Shown in pieces: positions 26,144 to 37,364 of a stretch of DNA of 64,000 nt (the first letter of the stretch is position 1; every line of letters starts with the position of its first letter). A program made the position numbers and the translations under genes. This stretch comes from Dromiciops gliroides (lineage: Eukaryota; Chordata; Mammalia; Microbiotheria; Microbiotheriidae): contig NC_057862.1 in assembly GCF_019393635.1 (NCBI RefSeq), positions 152,687,562 through 152,751,561 on the forward strand, written 5' to 3'. Under the pieces are notes generated by a model. That model had not been told where the DNA came from. It did not search any database and worked only from the letters and a program-made list of their open reading frames with translations.

Positions 26144-26308
26144 TTTTTTTTTTTTTTTTTTTTTTTGCAGGGCAGTGGTGGTTAAGTGACTTGCCCAGGG
26201 TCACACAGCTAGTAAGTGTCAAGTGTCTGAGGCCGGATTTGAACTCAAGTACTCCTGAATCCAGGGCTGGTGCTTTATCCACTGCGCCACCTAGCCGCCC
26301 CCCCCCCC
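26144..26308 (-). mobile_element. Marsupial tRNA/CORE SINE, minus orientation
   Basis: An exact 15-bp duplication (aattctatcattctt) at 26129-26143 and 26309-26323. Poly-T of more than 20 bases and a C run after the head suggest a young copy. Confidence 0.93.
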
Positions 26309-26496
26309 AATTCTATCATTCTTAGAAGCACACATGATCTTCAATGCAAGAGCCTAGATAATAGCTAGAAGCAGCAGGTAGGGGTTTTATGGAGGAAATA
26401 CTCAAGAGGTCAGGAGCTTGTTTAGATCTCGGAGAGCAGAGGAAGGTGCCCAGGCTTCCCAGCACCTCATCCTCTGCCTGTAGCCAGGGTTCTCAC

Positions 26497-26610
26497 CTTC
26501 CAGAGTGCTAGAACCAGCAGGGCCAGGAGCAAGAGGCCTCCCAGTGTGCTTCCAATGATGATCCAGATTGGGATCTGGGAATCCTCTTGCTTAGAGATTT
26601 CAAATATGAT
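26497..26610 (-). CDS. ITGA11: ITGA11 exon: transmembrane helix
   Basis: 38 codons, phase 0 at both ends: IIFEISKQEDSQIPIWIIIG continuing with STLGGLLLLALLVLALWK. It contains the end of calf-2 and the complete single transmembrane segment. Acceptor ctttcag, donor AAG|gtgaga. The helix is almost identical to human alpha-11. Confidence 0.97.
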
Positions 26611-26920
26611 CTGAAAGGGACAATAGCCAAGAAACACCATGAATTCAGTGTTGCCAAAACAGTCTTGTTCAGGGGTAGAGACATGGCTTCTGCTCTTGTG
26701 GACCTTCCTGTCTGATGGGGGATGAGAGTTGGTCTTTATCCTAACAGGAAATGTTGGAAAAGCTAGCATGACCAGACTCCAACTCTCTTCTTCCATTTAA
26801 GGCCCAACCAATAGGGAACTCAGTCCCTTAAGCCTCCATGGATCAGTACCTTCCAGAAGGAGATCCTCTGCAGGTTAGCAATATGTGTACCACTCACATA
26901 CTTAGAATTTTTCATACACC

Positions 26921-27070
26921 TTTTTTTTTTTTTTGGTGGGGCAATGAGGGTTAAGTGACTTGCCCAGGGTCACACAGCTAGTAAGTGTCAAGTGTCTGAA
27001 GCTAGATTTGAACTCAGGTCCTCCTGAATCCAGGGCCAGTGCCTTATCCACTTTGCCACCTTGTTGCCCC
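26921..27070 (-). mobile_element. Marsupial tRNA/CORE SINE, minus orientation
   Basis: Near full-length copy with a short catacac flank on each side (26913-26919 and 27071-27077). Confidence 0.88.
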
Positions 27071-28278
27071 CATACACTGTTCTTCTATTTTAAAGGGTGT
27101 ATGTCTTGCCATCCCAATTAGACTGGAAGCTTTGAGAGAGGGAACTTGTCTTATGTATCTTTTCATCTTTTGTTGTGTCTAGTTTCTCCATAAGTTTACT
27201 GGACATTCTGAATGGGGTTTCTCCATAATTTTGGTCAATTTTCTGAAAGACAAAGTATCCAAGAAAGCCTTATTCTCCTCCCACCCCTGATCCACAGTCC
27301 CTTGGGAGAAAGGGAGAGGGTCACTAAATACACGTGAATGATTGTAAAAGGCTATTCCTCTGCTCCCCCTAAAAACTTTTCTAAACTGTGGGTGGCGAAG
27401 AGAACAGCTGATGAGCAGGATTTTAGAGCTGAACTTCTTAAGTAGAGCCAGGAGAGGGCAGCAGAACTACGCGGTCCTCAAGTGGCCGGCTACTGGCGGC
27501 AGCCCCTTGTCTGGTTTTCTGTCTCTTTAGGTGGCCTGGGCACCGGAGGCTTGAGGGTGGGGGTCAGAAGATGGAACGGATTTATTTTAAAGGCCTTTGT
27601 GTCATCATCGCCATCACAGTATAATCCCCTTATACAAATACGGGACCAGACTTGTCTGCTTAAAGCAAAGGGATTTGCCCCCTCCCCTCAAAATGATTAA
27701 GAGTATCAGATCCCCCCCCCCCCCTTTAGAATAGCAACTCCCTCTAAACATTCCATAACAAACGATCAAACTGCAAATAACCTGTAAGGAGCACATTGTA
27801 TGCATTTCCATGCATTTCGGTTTTCATTTCATAGGGTGAGGGGCAGGGAGATGAGGTAAGAGGCCACCCTCACTGACTTTTTACTGGACATTCTGAATGG
27901 GGTTTCTTATTTCACGAATAAAAAATCGATCATACAGACAGACCCAGAGAAATAGAGGAGAGACATAATAAAATAGTCTTGTCTTTATAGATTGCTTTAA
28001 GGTTTGCAAAACCTGCACTGCATTATTTAATTTGCTTTCAAGAGATGACCTTGCCTTGCCTGGGGAGTGTGTGTGTGTGTGTGTGGGGGGGGCAGTGTTG
28101 AGGATGGGGAAGAGAAGACCAGTCCTGGCCCTTGTGGCCTTTACATCTAGGATGGAGTAGGCTACCCTGCTTCTGGAGGGAGGGAGTAGACCAGGGCTAC
28201 CTCCCAGGCTTGAGCTCCCCAGCTCTTGTCCTGTCACCCTTAGTGCCAGGGAGGTCCCTCCCCTTCCCCCCAGCTCAC

Positions 28279-28374
28279 CTGCCGGCTGGGATCCTCTTCC
28301 CTGAAGATGAAGGGGCTTTGGAAGTGACGCTGCAGGGCCGCATTGACTTTGATTTTCAAAGACTTGAACTTGAG
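28279..28374 (-). CDS. ITGA11: ITGA11 exon: calf-2 segment
   Basis: 32 codons: LKFKSLKIKVNAALQRHFQS then PFIFREEDPSRQ. Acceptor ctgggcag, donor CAG|gtgagc, phase 0. PFIFREEDPSRQ is identical to human alpha-11 as remembered. Confidence 0.95.
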
Positions 28375-30430
28375 CTGCCCAGAGACAGAGATGTTGTCTG
28401 GCACTGGATAGAGAGATTTCTATCCCCAACTCACCTCTGTGTCCCAGGAGGTCAGATAAGGATCGCCCCCCCCCAACTCCCCCCTCTCCCCATATACTGG
28501 CTACCTCCCTGTTCCTCTCCTTCAAAGACAAAGACACGTTTTGATAAAAGATACTTTTCAGTAAACCCTCACATGAGGTATATTATTAGAAAATAGTGCC
28601 ACACAGTAGAATGACTGGGACCAGTTACACGTGTTATTTGCGTTTGAAGCTGACAGATGATAAGAGAAGGGGTGTGTACTTTGCCATGGATCCTTTGGTG
28701 CCATCTATCTCGACCTGAGTTTTGGTGCCTACTAGTGTTTTCTTTATTTATCTTGTTGGAATTGTGTTCTTTGGGTTCTGCTTGCTTCATTCTCCCCTTC
28801 CTCTTCTTTTACCTGACGGGTCACCTGTGGTTCCCAACCACATCTGGCTTTCCCAGCTGTGATATGACTCAGAGAAAGGCCCAGAGTCAATACCTTTCTC
28901 TGCTGTCCCAGACGAAAGGCCGTCAGGCTGGTTTACTACAGTGTCCAGGACAGTGTTTGGCCTGGAATGGGTGCTTAATATTTGCTGATTTGGTCCAAAG
29001 AGTGGGTGTTAAAGCAACAACAGGAACTTAATCTTTTGAGGTACACTAAGGGAGACAATGACAGATTTGGGATCATAGACTGAGCTTGTGTCATCTAGGC
29101 CAACCCTTTTATCATACATATTGGCCAGCAGATGCTGCTGTGTAATTACTATAGAAATAATTAAGGCCCCGGTAGAAATTGAGTCACTTCTTATACAAGT
29201 TCACTCAGAGAGAACCCAGGTCCTGTGACCCAGATCCAGTGTTCTCTCCAGGGCAGTGACTGATCTGGTGTGACCTCAAGTGAGTCTTTTTTGGGCCTTA
29301 GTTTCTCTATCAGTAAATGTTGTCTAAAGACCTTTTCTGCTTTTAACATCTTATGATTTATGTATCGGGATGTATTTATGTATTGGGCCTCAGGCCAATA
29401 TGTAAACTTGTTTCTCCTTCTTAGGGTGGAGTGTGATAAGGAAATCTATGGTTGTTGTCTTCTCTCCACATTTCCCCAGCTCTTTCTTTGGCCCCCTCTC
29501 ATTCACTACGCCCTTCCTCAGCTCTTCTGCCTCTGCCTGCATCCATTCAACTTGGAAGCCTCTAGCTCTTGCCATGACACCCCACCTCCCCCAGGCATTT
29601 AATTTTCAGGTGTGGGGACTTGGTGGTATTAGGTACAGTCCAGTTGGTAGGACCTTATCCAATGAATGAGGATGGTCAGGGATTGAAGAAGAGACTATGG
29701 AGATCCAGGGATGGGGAGAATACATCTAAGGGCAGCCAAACTTCAATGACCCACTTAGTGGATAATACAGAATAATGAATGAGAGATTTCCATTAGTTTT
29801 TTTTTTTCAGGGCAATGAGGCTTAAGTGACTTGCCCAGGGTCACACAGCTAGTAGATTTCCATTAGTTTTGAAGGCATTCTGTAATGATCTAGGTAGCAT
29901 ATCTATCTAGCTGCCTAATTATATTCTGTCTCACCTGTTTCATGAAATTTCATTTTATATCCCAGTTTATAATGAGCCCTCCTTTCTCTGACTTCCTAGA
30001 GCATTTTCTTTCTGGATCACCTGCTTGACACTTAACATTATTTTATGCTGGCTTTTGTATTGACATTTAGTTTTATTATATTTATATTTTGTGGCCTTAT
30101 TAGAAGGTAAGCTACTTGGCATTGGTTGCTTACATACCCCACAATATAGTGTTGACTGCATATTGACTGTTCACTTCAGTCTCATGGAGTGGGAGGAAGG
30201 AAGAAGAATTGGTATGGGGGTAGGTTGGAGGAGGCTGGTTTATGATGAAATACTAGCTAAGAATAACTCATAAGTTAGATAACCAATCAACCCAGAACCT
30301 AAAAGGGAGGGGGGCTCTATTCCTGGGAAATTGAGAGGTATCTGAATCCTCTTGTGGCCTCTCCATTCTTGAGCTAGATTACGACTGTTCAACGATGGGG
30401 AGCAAGTCAGGGAAGGACTTGGTCACTTAC
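28375..30430 (-). other. ITGA11 intron
   Basis: Mostly single-copy DNA with a 5'-truncated SINE at 29801 and L2/MIR-like scraps near 29080-29240. No other exon is recognised; the open frames here are short and not integrin-like. Confidence 0.6.
29801..29853 (-). mobile_element. Severely 5'-truncated SINE
   Basis: Only the tail and core remain (poly-T to 'cacacagctag'). An exact 17-bp duplication (agatttccattagtttt) at 29784-29800 and 29854-29870 shows it inserted in truncated form. Confidence 0.9.
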
Positions 30431-30541
30431 TGCTTTGAGGGATTTCAGCCATAGATTCCCCAGTAGGTGGAAACTCATTTCCTGGTTGGTGGTCAGTTTC
30501 ACGTTGCATTTGATTGAAACCACATCTGAGTTGCTGTGGTT
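30431..30541 (-). CDS. ITGA11: ITGA11 exon: calf-2 segment
   Basis: 37 codons: NHSNSDVVSIKCNVKLTTNQ then EMSFHLLGNLWLKSLKA. Acceptor cttttcag, donor GCA|gtaagt, phase 0. HLLGNLWL is a strongly conserved integrin alpha-11 stretch. One N-glycosylation sequon (NHS) is visible. Confidence 0.96.
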
Positions 30542-31729
30542 CTGAAAAGAGATGGACGTAGGAGAGGGCAAGTTGAGTTGGATTCCGCAAATGTGTATTA
30601 AGAGCCTACTCTGTGCAAGGACTAGGTAAGGTAAGCTGAGAAGAGAAATGACTAGCTCTCTTATTACAATTAAGGACTCTTCCTGCATCTGAGATCCGCA
30701 AAATAAGCCCGGATAAGGTCTACCTCAGGGCATGAGACCTGAATCAGGACATCAGACCATGGGCATTCTGGAGCCTGTGATCTCTCTTTCCCATTAATCA
30801 GGCTAGCCCTGCATATAGGTGGATGCTGTTGTGGTAAAATCTGATGGGTCCCATAAGGCTCTGCTGGAAGAGGAGTTCTACTTGAAATTCGCATTCCAGA
30901 TGGACAAGTCTAGGCATTTCTGTTACAGGAGAATGACAGCTAACATTTATATAGCACTTTAAGGTTTGAAAAGTGCTTTACATGCATTATTTCACCTTCA
31001 CAGAAGCTATTTGAAGTAGGTCCTATTATTATTCCCATTTTACAGAGAAAGAAACTGAGGCATAGAGATGCTAAGTGACTCAGAATAGCTCCAGGTTCAT
31101 TCTTCAAGCCACTGTATCCTTGCAGCCTTAAGGAAGGAACAAAGAACTTGAGATGGGAGACCGATTTTATAATTTCAGTGGTAGTCCTTATTTGCAGTAC
31201 CTTTATACTCAGTAGGTACTTAATGTATGTATATTGAATTAAATTCTCTTATGTGCCTCAGTTTCCCTACCTAGAAAATAAACTGATATATTCCCTATCC
31301 ACCTTATGCATATTACAAAGGTCAGAAGTCCCTTTGCACATGTGATATGGTGTTTTTTCCCCCTTTTCTCCTCTTTTGTTTCTTATCCATCCTAAAGCCC
31401 AGCTCAAATCTGACCACTACCACTAACCTTTCCCTGAGTTCATTGGTCCACAGTGCTCTCTCCCTATTTATTATTTGTGTTCCTCATTTGGCACACACTA
31501 CCCTGCATTAGGGTTCTTGTTTCCTGTTGGTGTTAGTCTTAACTCCCCAACTAGAGCACAGGGGCTGGTTTCCATCTCTTTATCTTTTATAGGGTATAGC
31601 TTAAGGATGGAGTCCTCTTAGGCATTTAATTGGTTTTTCTTGACTGTGATAAAAACAGCTTTTATGCTCAGGAAACAGAGATCTTGAGTCTATTGCATTC
31701 TACCCCTCTTTCCATGGGAGGGACTCTAC
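30542..31729 (-). other. ITGA11 intron
   Basis: Contains an old MIR/Ther-type repeat (30935-31085, 'acatttatatagcacttta ... ttacagagaaagaaactgagg') and an L2-like fragment (31375-31605, + strand). No other exon is seen. Confidence 0.6.
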
Positions 31730-31816
31730 CAGCTGTGGTGAGTGACTCAGGTCCTCCTCAGTGGGAGCATGCCGGTAGTCAGTATTGTTCCCCCAGATGT
31801 TGCATGTTGTATTCTC
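31730..31816 (-). CDS. ITGA11: ITGA11 exon: calf-2 segment
   Basis: 29 codons: ENTTCNIWGNNTDYRHAPTE then EDLSHSPQL. Acceptor ctgtgcag, donor CTG|gtagag, phase 0. The TxCNIWGNxTxYRxxPxEEDL pattern matches human alpha-11. Two sequons (NTT, NNT) are visible. The exon was identified by homology and sits in an otherwise non-descript stretch. Confidence 0.93.
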
Positions 31817-32027
31817 CTGCACAGACACATAAAAACAGACACACACGCAGTCTTGGAGAAGTACCTTTAACCTATGGAATAACCCAGGAGACCCATCATG
31901 TTGGCATTGCAGATGGTGGGAAAGGGAGCTGCAGGGGCCTTACTCTCTGGGTAAGGTTCTTGCTAGCTCAGGGAAAGGTGTTATGCCCACCGTAGACGAT
32001 CAGAGAGGGCTCCTGACAGATCATTAC

Positions 32028-32141
32028 CTGATTCACCAAGAAGTCACTCAGCATCATTAGGCGGTTCCCTCCTCTGGTGGCAATGGGGACTGTGATTGTA
32101 ATTGTGACCCCATCGACTGGGAAAAATCCCAAGTTTAGGAT
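32028..32141 (-). CDS. ITGA11: ITGA11 exon: calf-2 segment
   Basis: 38 codons: ILNLGFFPVDGVTITITVPI then ATRGGNRLMMLSDFLVNQ. Acceptor cttcacag, donor CAG|gtaatg, phase 0. Human alpha-11 has IQNLGLFPIHGMMMKITIPI-ATRSGNRLLKLRDFL; the frame is conserved but this exon is the most diverged of the set. Confidence 0.93.
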
Positions 32142-33571
32142 CTGTGAAGAAAGAGGGAAGAGGTATTAGCATACTAGGCCCTGGGGCTGAGGGTTTTGGG
32201 GGGGGGGTCCAGGAGGAACAGTAGGGGTCAGTCTACTGAATAGATGGATGGGGAGTGGAACAAGGGAGGAAGCATTACAGGACCATGATGTCTAGAGACT
32301 GAGATGTCTTTAATTTCTACTGTGTTGTCTCCCCTTCCATTAAACAAACAAGTTGCACTGAGAATAACAATGACAGTATTGTATAACATATGATAATTTT
32401 GTTATAAGCCATCCATGCATTTTCTCTAAATTCATTAGTTTACACAGGATTGGGTGAGAAACTTCCTTTACTAATGCAAATCTATATCCTCTTCACTTAG
32501 AGTCTGAAAGAATTCCCCAGGGGCACTGAAAAGTTAAGTGACTTACCTAGGGTCACAAAGCCAGTTTTATTGGAGATAAGACTTGAACCCAGATCTTCCT
32601 TGACTCTGAAGGCAGCTGACTATCTACTATGCCATGCTGCCTTTTGAAACACAGCAGCAACTACCATTACAATCATAGTGAATAGAACTTTTAAGGTATC
32701 TACAACTGGGCCCCTTTACCTGTCTACCCTCACCTCCCACCTTTGCACCAGCCATTAAGCTGCATTCCTTTACTCATGCTGCGGCCTTACCTTGATTCCT
32801 CTCCATTGAGCCTCCCATTTGCAAGGCCCATAACATGTTCTTCCTCCTCTAGGAAGCCCTCTTTGACAACTCACACTGACCTTTCCCTTCACAGAACTCT
32901 GGGAGAAATTGTACAGTGAAAAGAGCCCCCGGCTTATGGGTGAAGACCTGAGCCCTGCCCCTGCCCTGTGTGATCTTGGATAAGTTAATTCCTTTCTGAG
33001 TTTCCTTACCTGCAAAATTCGAGTGTTAGATCAGATAAGCTTTAAGGTCTCATCCAGCTCAAAATTTATGATCTTATGAATTCCAATTGCATTTTAAGTC
33101 AGCATCATACACCTTTAACAGTTAATGCCTCTAATTGTTTTGTGTATTTTGAGCTTTTTTCCCCCTCAGATTAAATAAAGTGAAGACTTGAGGCTTTGGA
33201 GTCAGAAGGTTTCATTAGGGGTGTAACTCTATCAGTTATTAGCTCTTCCATCTTGGAAAGTCTTATTGCTTCTCTGATCCTCAGTTTCTTCAGCTTATTT
33301 TACTGGGCTATTGTAAGGCTCAAATGTATAAAAAGAGTTTGTAAACTAAAGGGCCAGAGAGGGACAGGTCTAGTGAGTTCATTGGAATAGGTAACCCGCA
33401 GATGAGGAAACTTTCCCAAGGGAAGTTAGCACTTTCTCTGAGTTTTAGTGCATTGCTTAGAGCATTGAGAGGCTTAAGTGACTTATCGAGTGTCCCACAG
33501 CCAATATTTCATCTAAGGTAACACTTGAATTCATGTCTTGGCTTTCAGGTCAGCGCTATATCCACTATTAC

Positions 33572-33718
33572 TTTTTTTGGGAGAGGGACAATGAAGGTTA
33601 AGTGATTTGCCCAGGGTCACACAGCTAGTAAGTGTCAAGTGTCTGAGGCCGAATTTGAACTCAGGTCTTCCTGAATCCAGGGCTGGTGCTTTATCCACTG
33701 TGCCACCTAGCTGCCCCC
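33572..33718 (-). mobile_element. Marsupial tRNA/CORE SINE inserted in an older SINE
   Basis: Near full-length copy with flanks 'ctattacttttt' and 'ctattgctttt'. It lies at the 3' edge of an older MIR-like copy (33460-33570). Confidence 0.87.
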
Positions 33719-34497
33719 CAGCTATTGCTTTTCAAAGGGCTATGTGAGCATCAGCTGTTGTTATTATTCTCCTTTGTTTGTATTTCAACTTTTAGAAGGT
33801 GCTAGCACAGGGTTGGGCACACAGTAGGTGCACAATCAAGGTTTTCAGTCTGCCCCATGGATAAAATCATAATAGAACAATGTATAAAGTCCAGTTAAGG
33901 GATTGGATTGATTAAACCATGAAAACAGATATTCCTCCCAAGAGAGCCTACAGAAACCAAGCAAAAGATAGAAACCAGGATGTCTCTCTAAGCATGAAGC
34001 ACATGGGGGAACTGAGGAATGCTTTCTCCGATATTGGAGAATTTTTGAGATACCAGTTGAACAGTGTTTGCACCTGGGTGTGGAGGGACACAATATTGTG
34101 TTTTAGTGACATTTCAGAGGTGCTAGCATATGTTTTGGGGGCTGTCCTTGTAGACATATCATACCACCCCAAGGTTCTGTTCTTGTTTTTCGAGGCCTCT
34201 TAGCATAGTAGATGATAAAGTTCTAGACTTGGCATCTGGAAGACTTAGGTTTAAATCTTGAGTCTTACCACTTGCTAGTCATGTGACCCTATGTGAGTCA
34301 CCTCAGAATTTTTCCGAGCCTAATTTTCCTCACTTGAAAAATGGAGATAGTAATCCCTGTAATCCCTTAGAGCTCAAATGAGATAATGTCCCGAATGTGC
34401 TTGGCCAACTTTATTTTATTTTTTGATTTTGAGTATAGTTTTATTTATTTCATTAAATATTTCTTAATGACAAAAAGGTGCTAACATTCATTTTTTT

Positions 34498-34560
34498 GTG
34501 AACTTAGGTCCTCTTGACTCCAGGGCCAGTGCTCTATCCACTGCCCACCTTGCTGCCCCT
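34498..34560 (-). mobile_element. SINE head fragment joined to a tail
   Basis: Poly-T is followed directly by 'gtgaacttaggtcctc ... ctgcccct', with the whole core missing. Flanks ctaacattcatttttt and ctaacgttaatttttt look like a diverged target-site duplication. Confidence 0.7.
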
Positions 34561-34570
34561 CTAACGTTAA

Positions 34571-34618
34571 TTTTTTTGGGGGGCGGGGCAATGAGGGTTA
34601 AATGACTTGCCCAGGATT
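34571..34618 (-). mobile_element. SINE tail/core fragment
   Basis: Only the tail side of a SINE (tttttttggggggcgg then ggcaatgagggttaaatgacttgccc in pieces) is present. It directly follows the head fragment at 34498-34560, so the two halves appear in swapped order. Confidence 0.65.
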
Positions 34619-35173
34619 TAAAAAAAACTTTTGGGTTCTGAATTTTCTCCCTCTCTGGTGCCCCTTCCTCCCCACCTTGAGTAGGCAGTGCTTTGACAAC
34701 TTTAAAGGGCTATGCAAACGTCAGTGCTTATGATTGTTATCAATAGGTTATTGAGCTACTAGGGCCTATAAAATGATCTGCAAGTTCTCTTCTTGGTCTG
34801 AAGTCTGTGTGTGACCTTGGTGCCTCCATCTGCATCATACAGATGCATCATCAGGCATTATTTTGGAAAGCACTTGGTGTTTTTTTCAAAGTGCTTTCAC
34901 GAATGTTCTTTCCTCATACCAGGCTTTTGCAGTTGGCAGAACAGTAATAAATCTTTCTATTCTGGGGGAATTGAGGCCCACAGAGGTGATGTGGACCTGT
35001 TCAAAGGCACATGTTTGCAGAGACAGGACCAGAACATTGATTTACCGAATCCTAGGCCAGTGGGCTTACCACTGCACCAGGACAGCATTAGCTCAGACCC
35101 CAGACATCCTTTCTAGAGATGGGGCCCCAACTCCATATCCTTCACCTCCTCCCCTTCTCCTGTCTGGTCTTAC

Positions 35174-35264
35174 CGTAAATGTGCATTGGAAAGGAGGGCC
35201 AATGCTGTTGTAACCCTCCAAGGAGCTGTTGGACTTGACCTCATAGCGACTCAGGCTGGAGCTT
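35174..35264 (-). CDS. ITGA11: ITGA11 exon: calf domain segment
   Basis: One base completing an Arg codon plus 30 codons: RSSSLSRYEVKSNSSLEGYN then SIGPPFQCTFT. Acceptor ccctacag, donor ACG|gtaaga. YEVK-NSSLE-YxxIGPPF-C is shared with human alpha-11. One sequon (NSS). Confidence 0.96.
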
Positions 35265-35389
35265 CTGTAGGGAAGTTGGATGGAATTGTTAGAATGGTTC
35301 AGGGCAGGCCAGCCCATGATAGGGGAAGAGGGAAGAGGGGGATTAGGGAGGGAGGGACAAAGAGAGAGAGAGAGAGAGATTTTTTGTCT

Positions 35390-35462
35390 GTCTATCTATC
35401 CATCCGTGTATGTATATATGTATGTATGTATCCATCCATCCATCTATCCATCCATCCATCTG
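35390..35462. repeat. Degenerate tetranucleotide repeat (CATC/TATG type)
   Basis: Runs of 'atctatccatcc', 'tatgtatgtatg' and 'catccatccatc' units near the 35264 exon, just upstream of its acceptor in gene orientation. Confidence 0.85.
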
Positions 35463-35765
35463 CAGACAGACCCATCTCAGGGTTCCTTAAATATATTATG
35501 TATAGTTTTATCCTATTGGGACCTCTGGCTGATACCTAGCTGGGACTTCTCCAAAAGGTATTGGGAACTGAGGGCAAGGGTCTGGGAGTGGGAGAAAAAA
35601 ACCTGAGTCCTTAGATGCTTAGGAAACAGGTGTATCCTCTGGTAATTTGTATTTATTTGAATGTTGCTTAGTTAAGTGTTATTAAATTTTTTTTCTATTG
35701 TATGTGACCCCTTTCTCCAATCAGACTTTGTTCTCTAAGGATTGGAACATTATCTTCCCCATCAG

Positions 35766-36419
35766 ACCGTTAAGGGCTAAAATTCTAGCTAGTCTGTCTA
35801 AAATATCTAATGAGTGGTCGCCAATAAATTATAAGCTTTAGCAAGAGTTAGGCTTTTAAACATTTATTAAGGAGAATAAGAATTTGGTAAAGAGAGAGAG
35901 AAAGGCCTACATTCATCTAGCTATTAAAGGGAGAGCACATTTCTAGCTCCCCTCTCCGCCACAGTCCCCAGGAAAAAGAGCGAGTCAGAGTGCCCGGCTT
36001 CCTCTTCTTCCTCCCACCAGCAAATGTCACTTCCTGATGCCAAAGAAAAGACGCATGGTCTTGCCCTCAGAGATGTTCACCTCATGGCGCAGCTTTTCTA
36101 CAGTAAGTCTCCAGCAGGTGGTGTCATTCCAATCATTACAAGACTCTGAGCTCCTAGGGGGAAGGGACTCTATATTGCTACCATCAAATGAGATGTTCAC
36201 AAGGATGGAGACCAAGGCTTCTCCTTTCTCCACAAATTCCCATGGTTTAAACACCATGTTCCAGTACCCTACTTGGCCACATGCACTTGGGGGTTTCTCA
36301 CTTCTGACCTTCCCAGTGAACTCTTATCTTCCTGTTAGGATGCCCTACACCCTTCAATTTTATTCTCTCCTGCTAAATCATCCCATTAGGGGTGATGGGG
36401 TCTCTTTTAGGCTGTGACA
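35766..36419 (-). mobile_element. Probable solitary LTR of an old marsupial ERV
   Basis: In minus orientation the sequence runs through a U3-like region, an AATAAA in 'ccttaataaatgttt', and a U5-like end 'gctagaattttagccctta'. This resembles a recurring marsupial ERV LTR. No gag, pol or env DNA lies beside it, so it is a lone fossil LTR. The U5 edge near 35766 is fairly clear; the U3 edge near 36419 is a guess. No target-site duplication was confirmed. Confidence 0.45.
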
Positions 36420-36490
36420 TAAGTGTGAACTTGCTGGTATGATGGTTCCCTTTTGGACCTGAAGGAGTCTCAGGGAGGATGATTTCATAC

Positions 36491-36580
36491 CTGGTGAAAA
36501 GGATGTCAGCTTCATATTTAAGGTGGAAATTCAGGAGAGCCAAGTTGTCTTCTTTGGTGCTTTCCTGCTCTTCACTGTCA
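36491..36580 (-). CDS. ITGA11: ITGA11 exon: calf domain segment
   Basis: The exon completes a Ser codon and ends in a split Arg codon: SDSEEQESTKEDNLALLNFH then LKYEADILFT. Acceptor gattttag, donor AG|gtatga. STKEDN and FHLKYEAD-LFTR match human alpha-11. Confidence 0.96.
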
Positions 36581-37215
36581 CTAAAATCAGAAGATGAGAA
36601 ACAGTCAGCAAATGGAGAGCCAGTCTGAGCACTGAGTTCACCTAGGGCAGCTTCACTTCAGAGGGAGGGCTTCAGGTCAGACAAAAATAAGAAGGCCCTG
36701 GTACCCAGAGCTTCCCAGTACTTAAACTGGCTGTTGGGGACGATGATTAATCCCCATAGTGGGCTGGAGGGGAGCAGACTGGATCAATGTTTCTCAGACT
36801 TTTCAGGCTGTGACATATCCATTGGCTCCTTCTCTAATTCTTCTGCTTGTCACCTCTCCAAGCCCAAACCTCAGCACAGTGTAATGGAAAATATCAGTGG
36901 ATGAGGAATGAAGGCATCTGGGTTCTAGACGTGGTTCTGTCCCTAACTTGCTGTGTGACTTTAGACAAGTTCCTTTACTTCTCTGAACTTCAGTGACCTC
37001 ATCAGTAAAGTACTTCTTTGCCTGTCTCAAAGGGTTGTTGTATGAATGAATGAATGAATGAATGGAAAAACATTTGCTGAATACTTACTATGTGCCAAAC
37101 ACTGTAATTACTATGTCTGGGGAATCAAATAAGATAATATGTGTACATGAAAGTACTTTTAAAAAATGCATCAATTGCTATATACATGTGAGCTGTTATC
37201 ATCACATACATATAC

Positions 37216-37364
37216 CTTTTTTTATTTTTAGTGAGGCAGTTGGGGTTAAGTGATTTGCCCAGGGTCACACAGCCGGTAAGTGTTAAGTTTCTGAGGCCAG
37301 ATTTGAACTCAAGTCCTCCTGAATCCAGGGCCAGTGCTCTATCCACTGCGCCACCTAGCTGCCC
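37216..37364 (-). mobile_element. Marsupial tRNA/CORE SINE, minus orientation
   Basis: An exact 13-bp duplication (cacatacatatac) at 37203-37215 and 37365-37377. Confidence 0.92.

Larger units (their letters stand above)
24634..26496 (-). other. ITGA11 last intron
   Basis: Holds an L2-like LINE 3' end (about 24700-24925), a MIR-type SINE (25020-25190), a TG run at 25782-25828 and a young SINE (26144). No additional exon is seen. Confidence 0.7.
32142..35173 (-). other. ITGA11 intron
   Basis: Holds MIR-type remnants (32530-32645 minus, 33460-33570 minus, 34205-34380 plus), an L2-like piece (32700-32900), a young SINE (33572) and a rearranged SINE pair (34498-34618). The stretch 33840-34200 shows nothing recognisable despite a 94-codon open frame. 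Confidence 0.6.

Noticed and set aside
33919-34203. 94-codon plus-strand frame
   Set aside because: No domain, no recognisable homology and an intronic setting; the length is compatible with chance.
36027-36257. 76-codon minus-strand frame between ITGA11 exons
   Set aside because: It falls in the presumed U3 part of a fossil LTR, has no splice context for ITGA11 and matches no protein I recognise.
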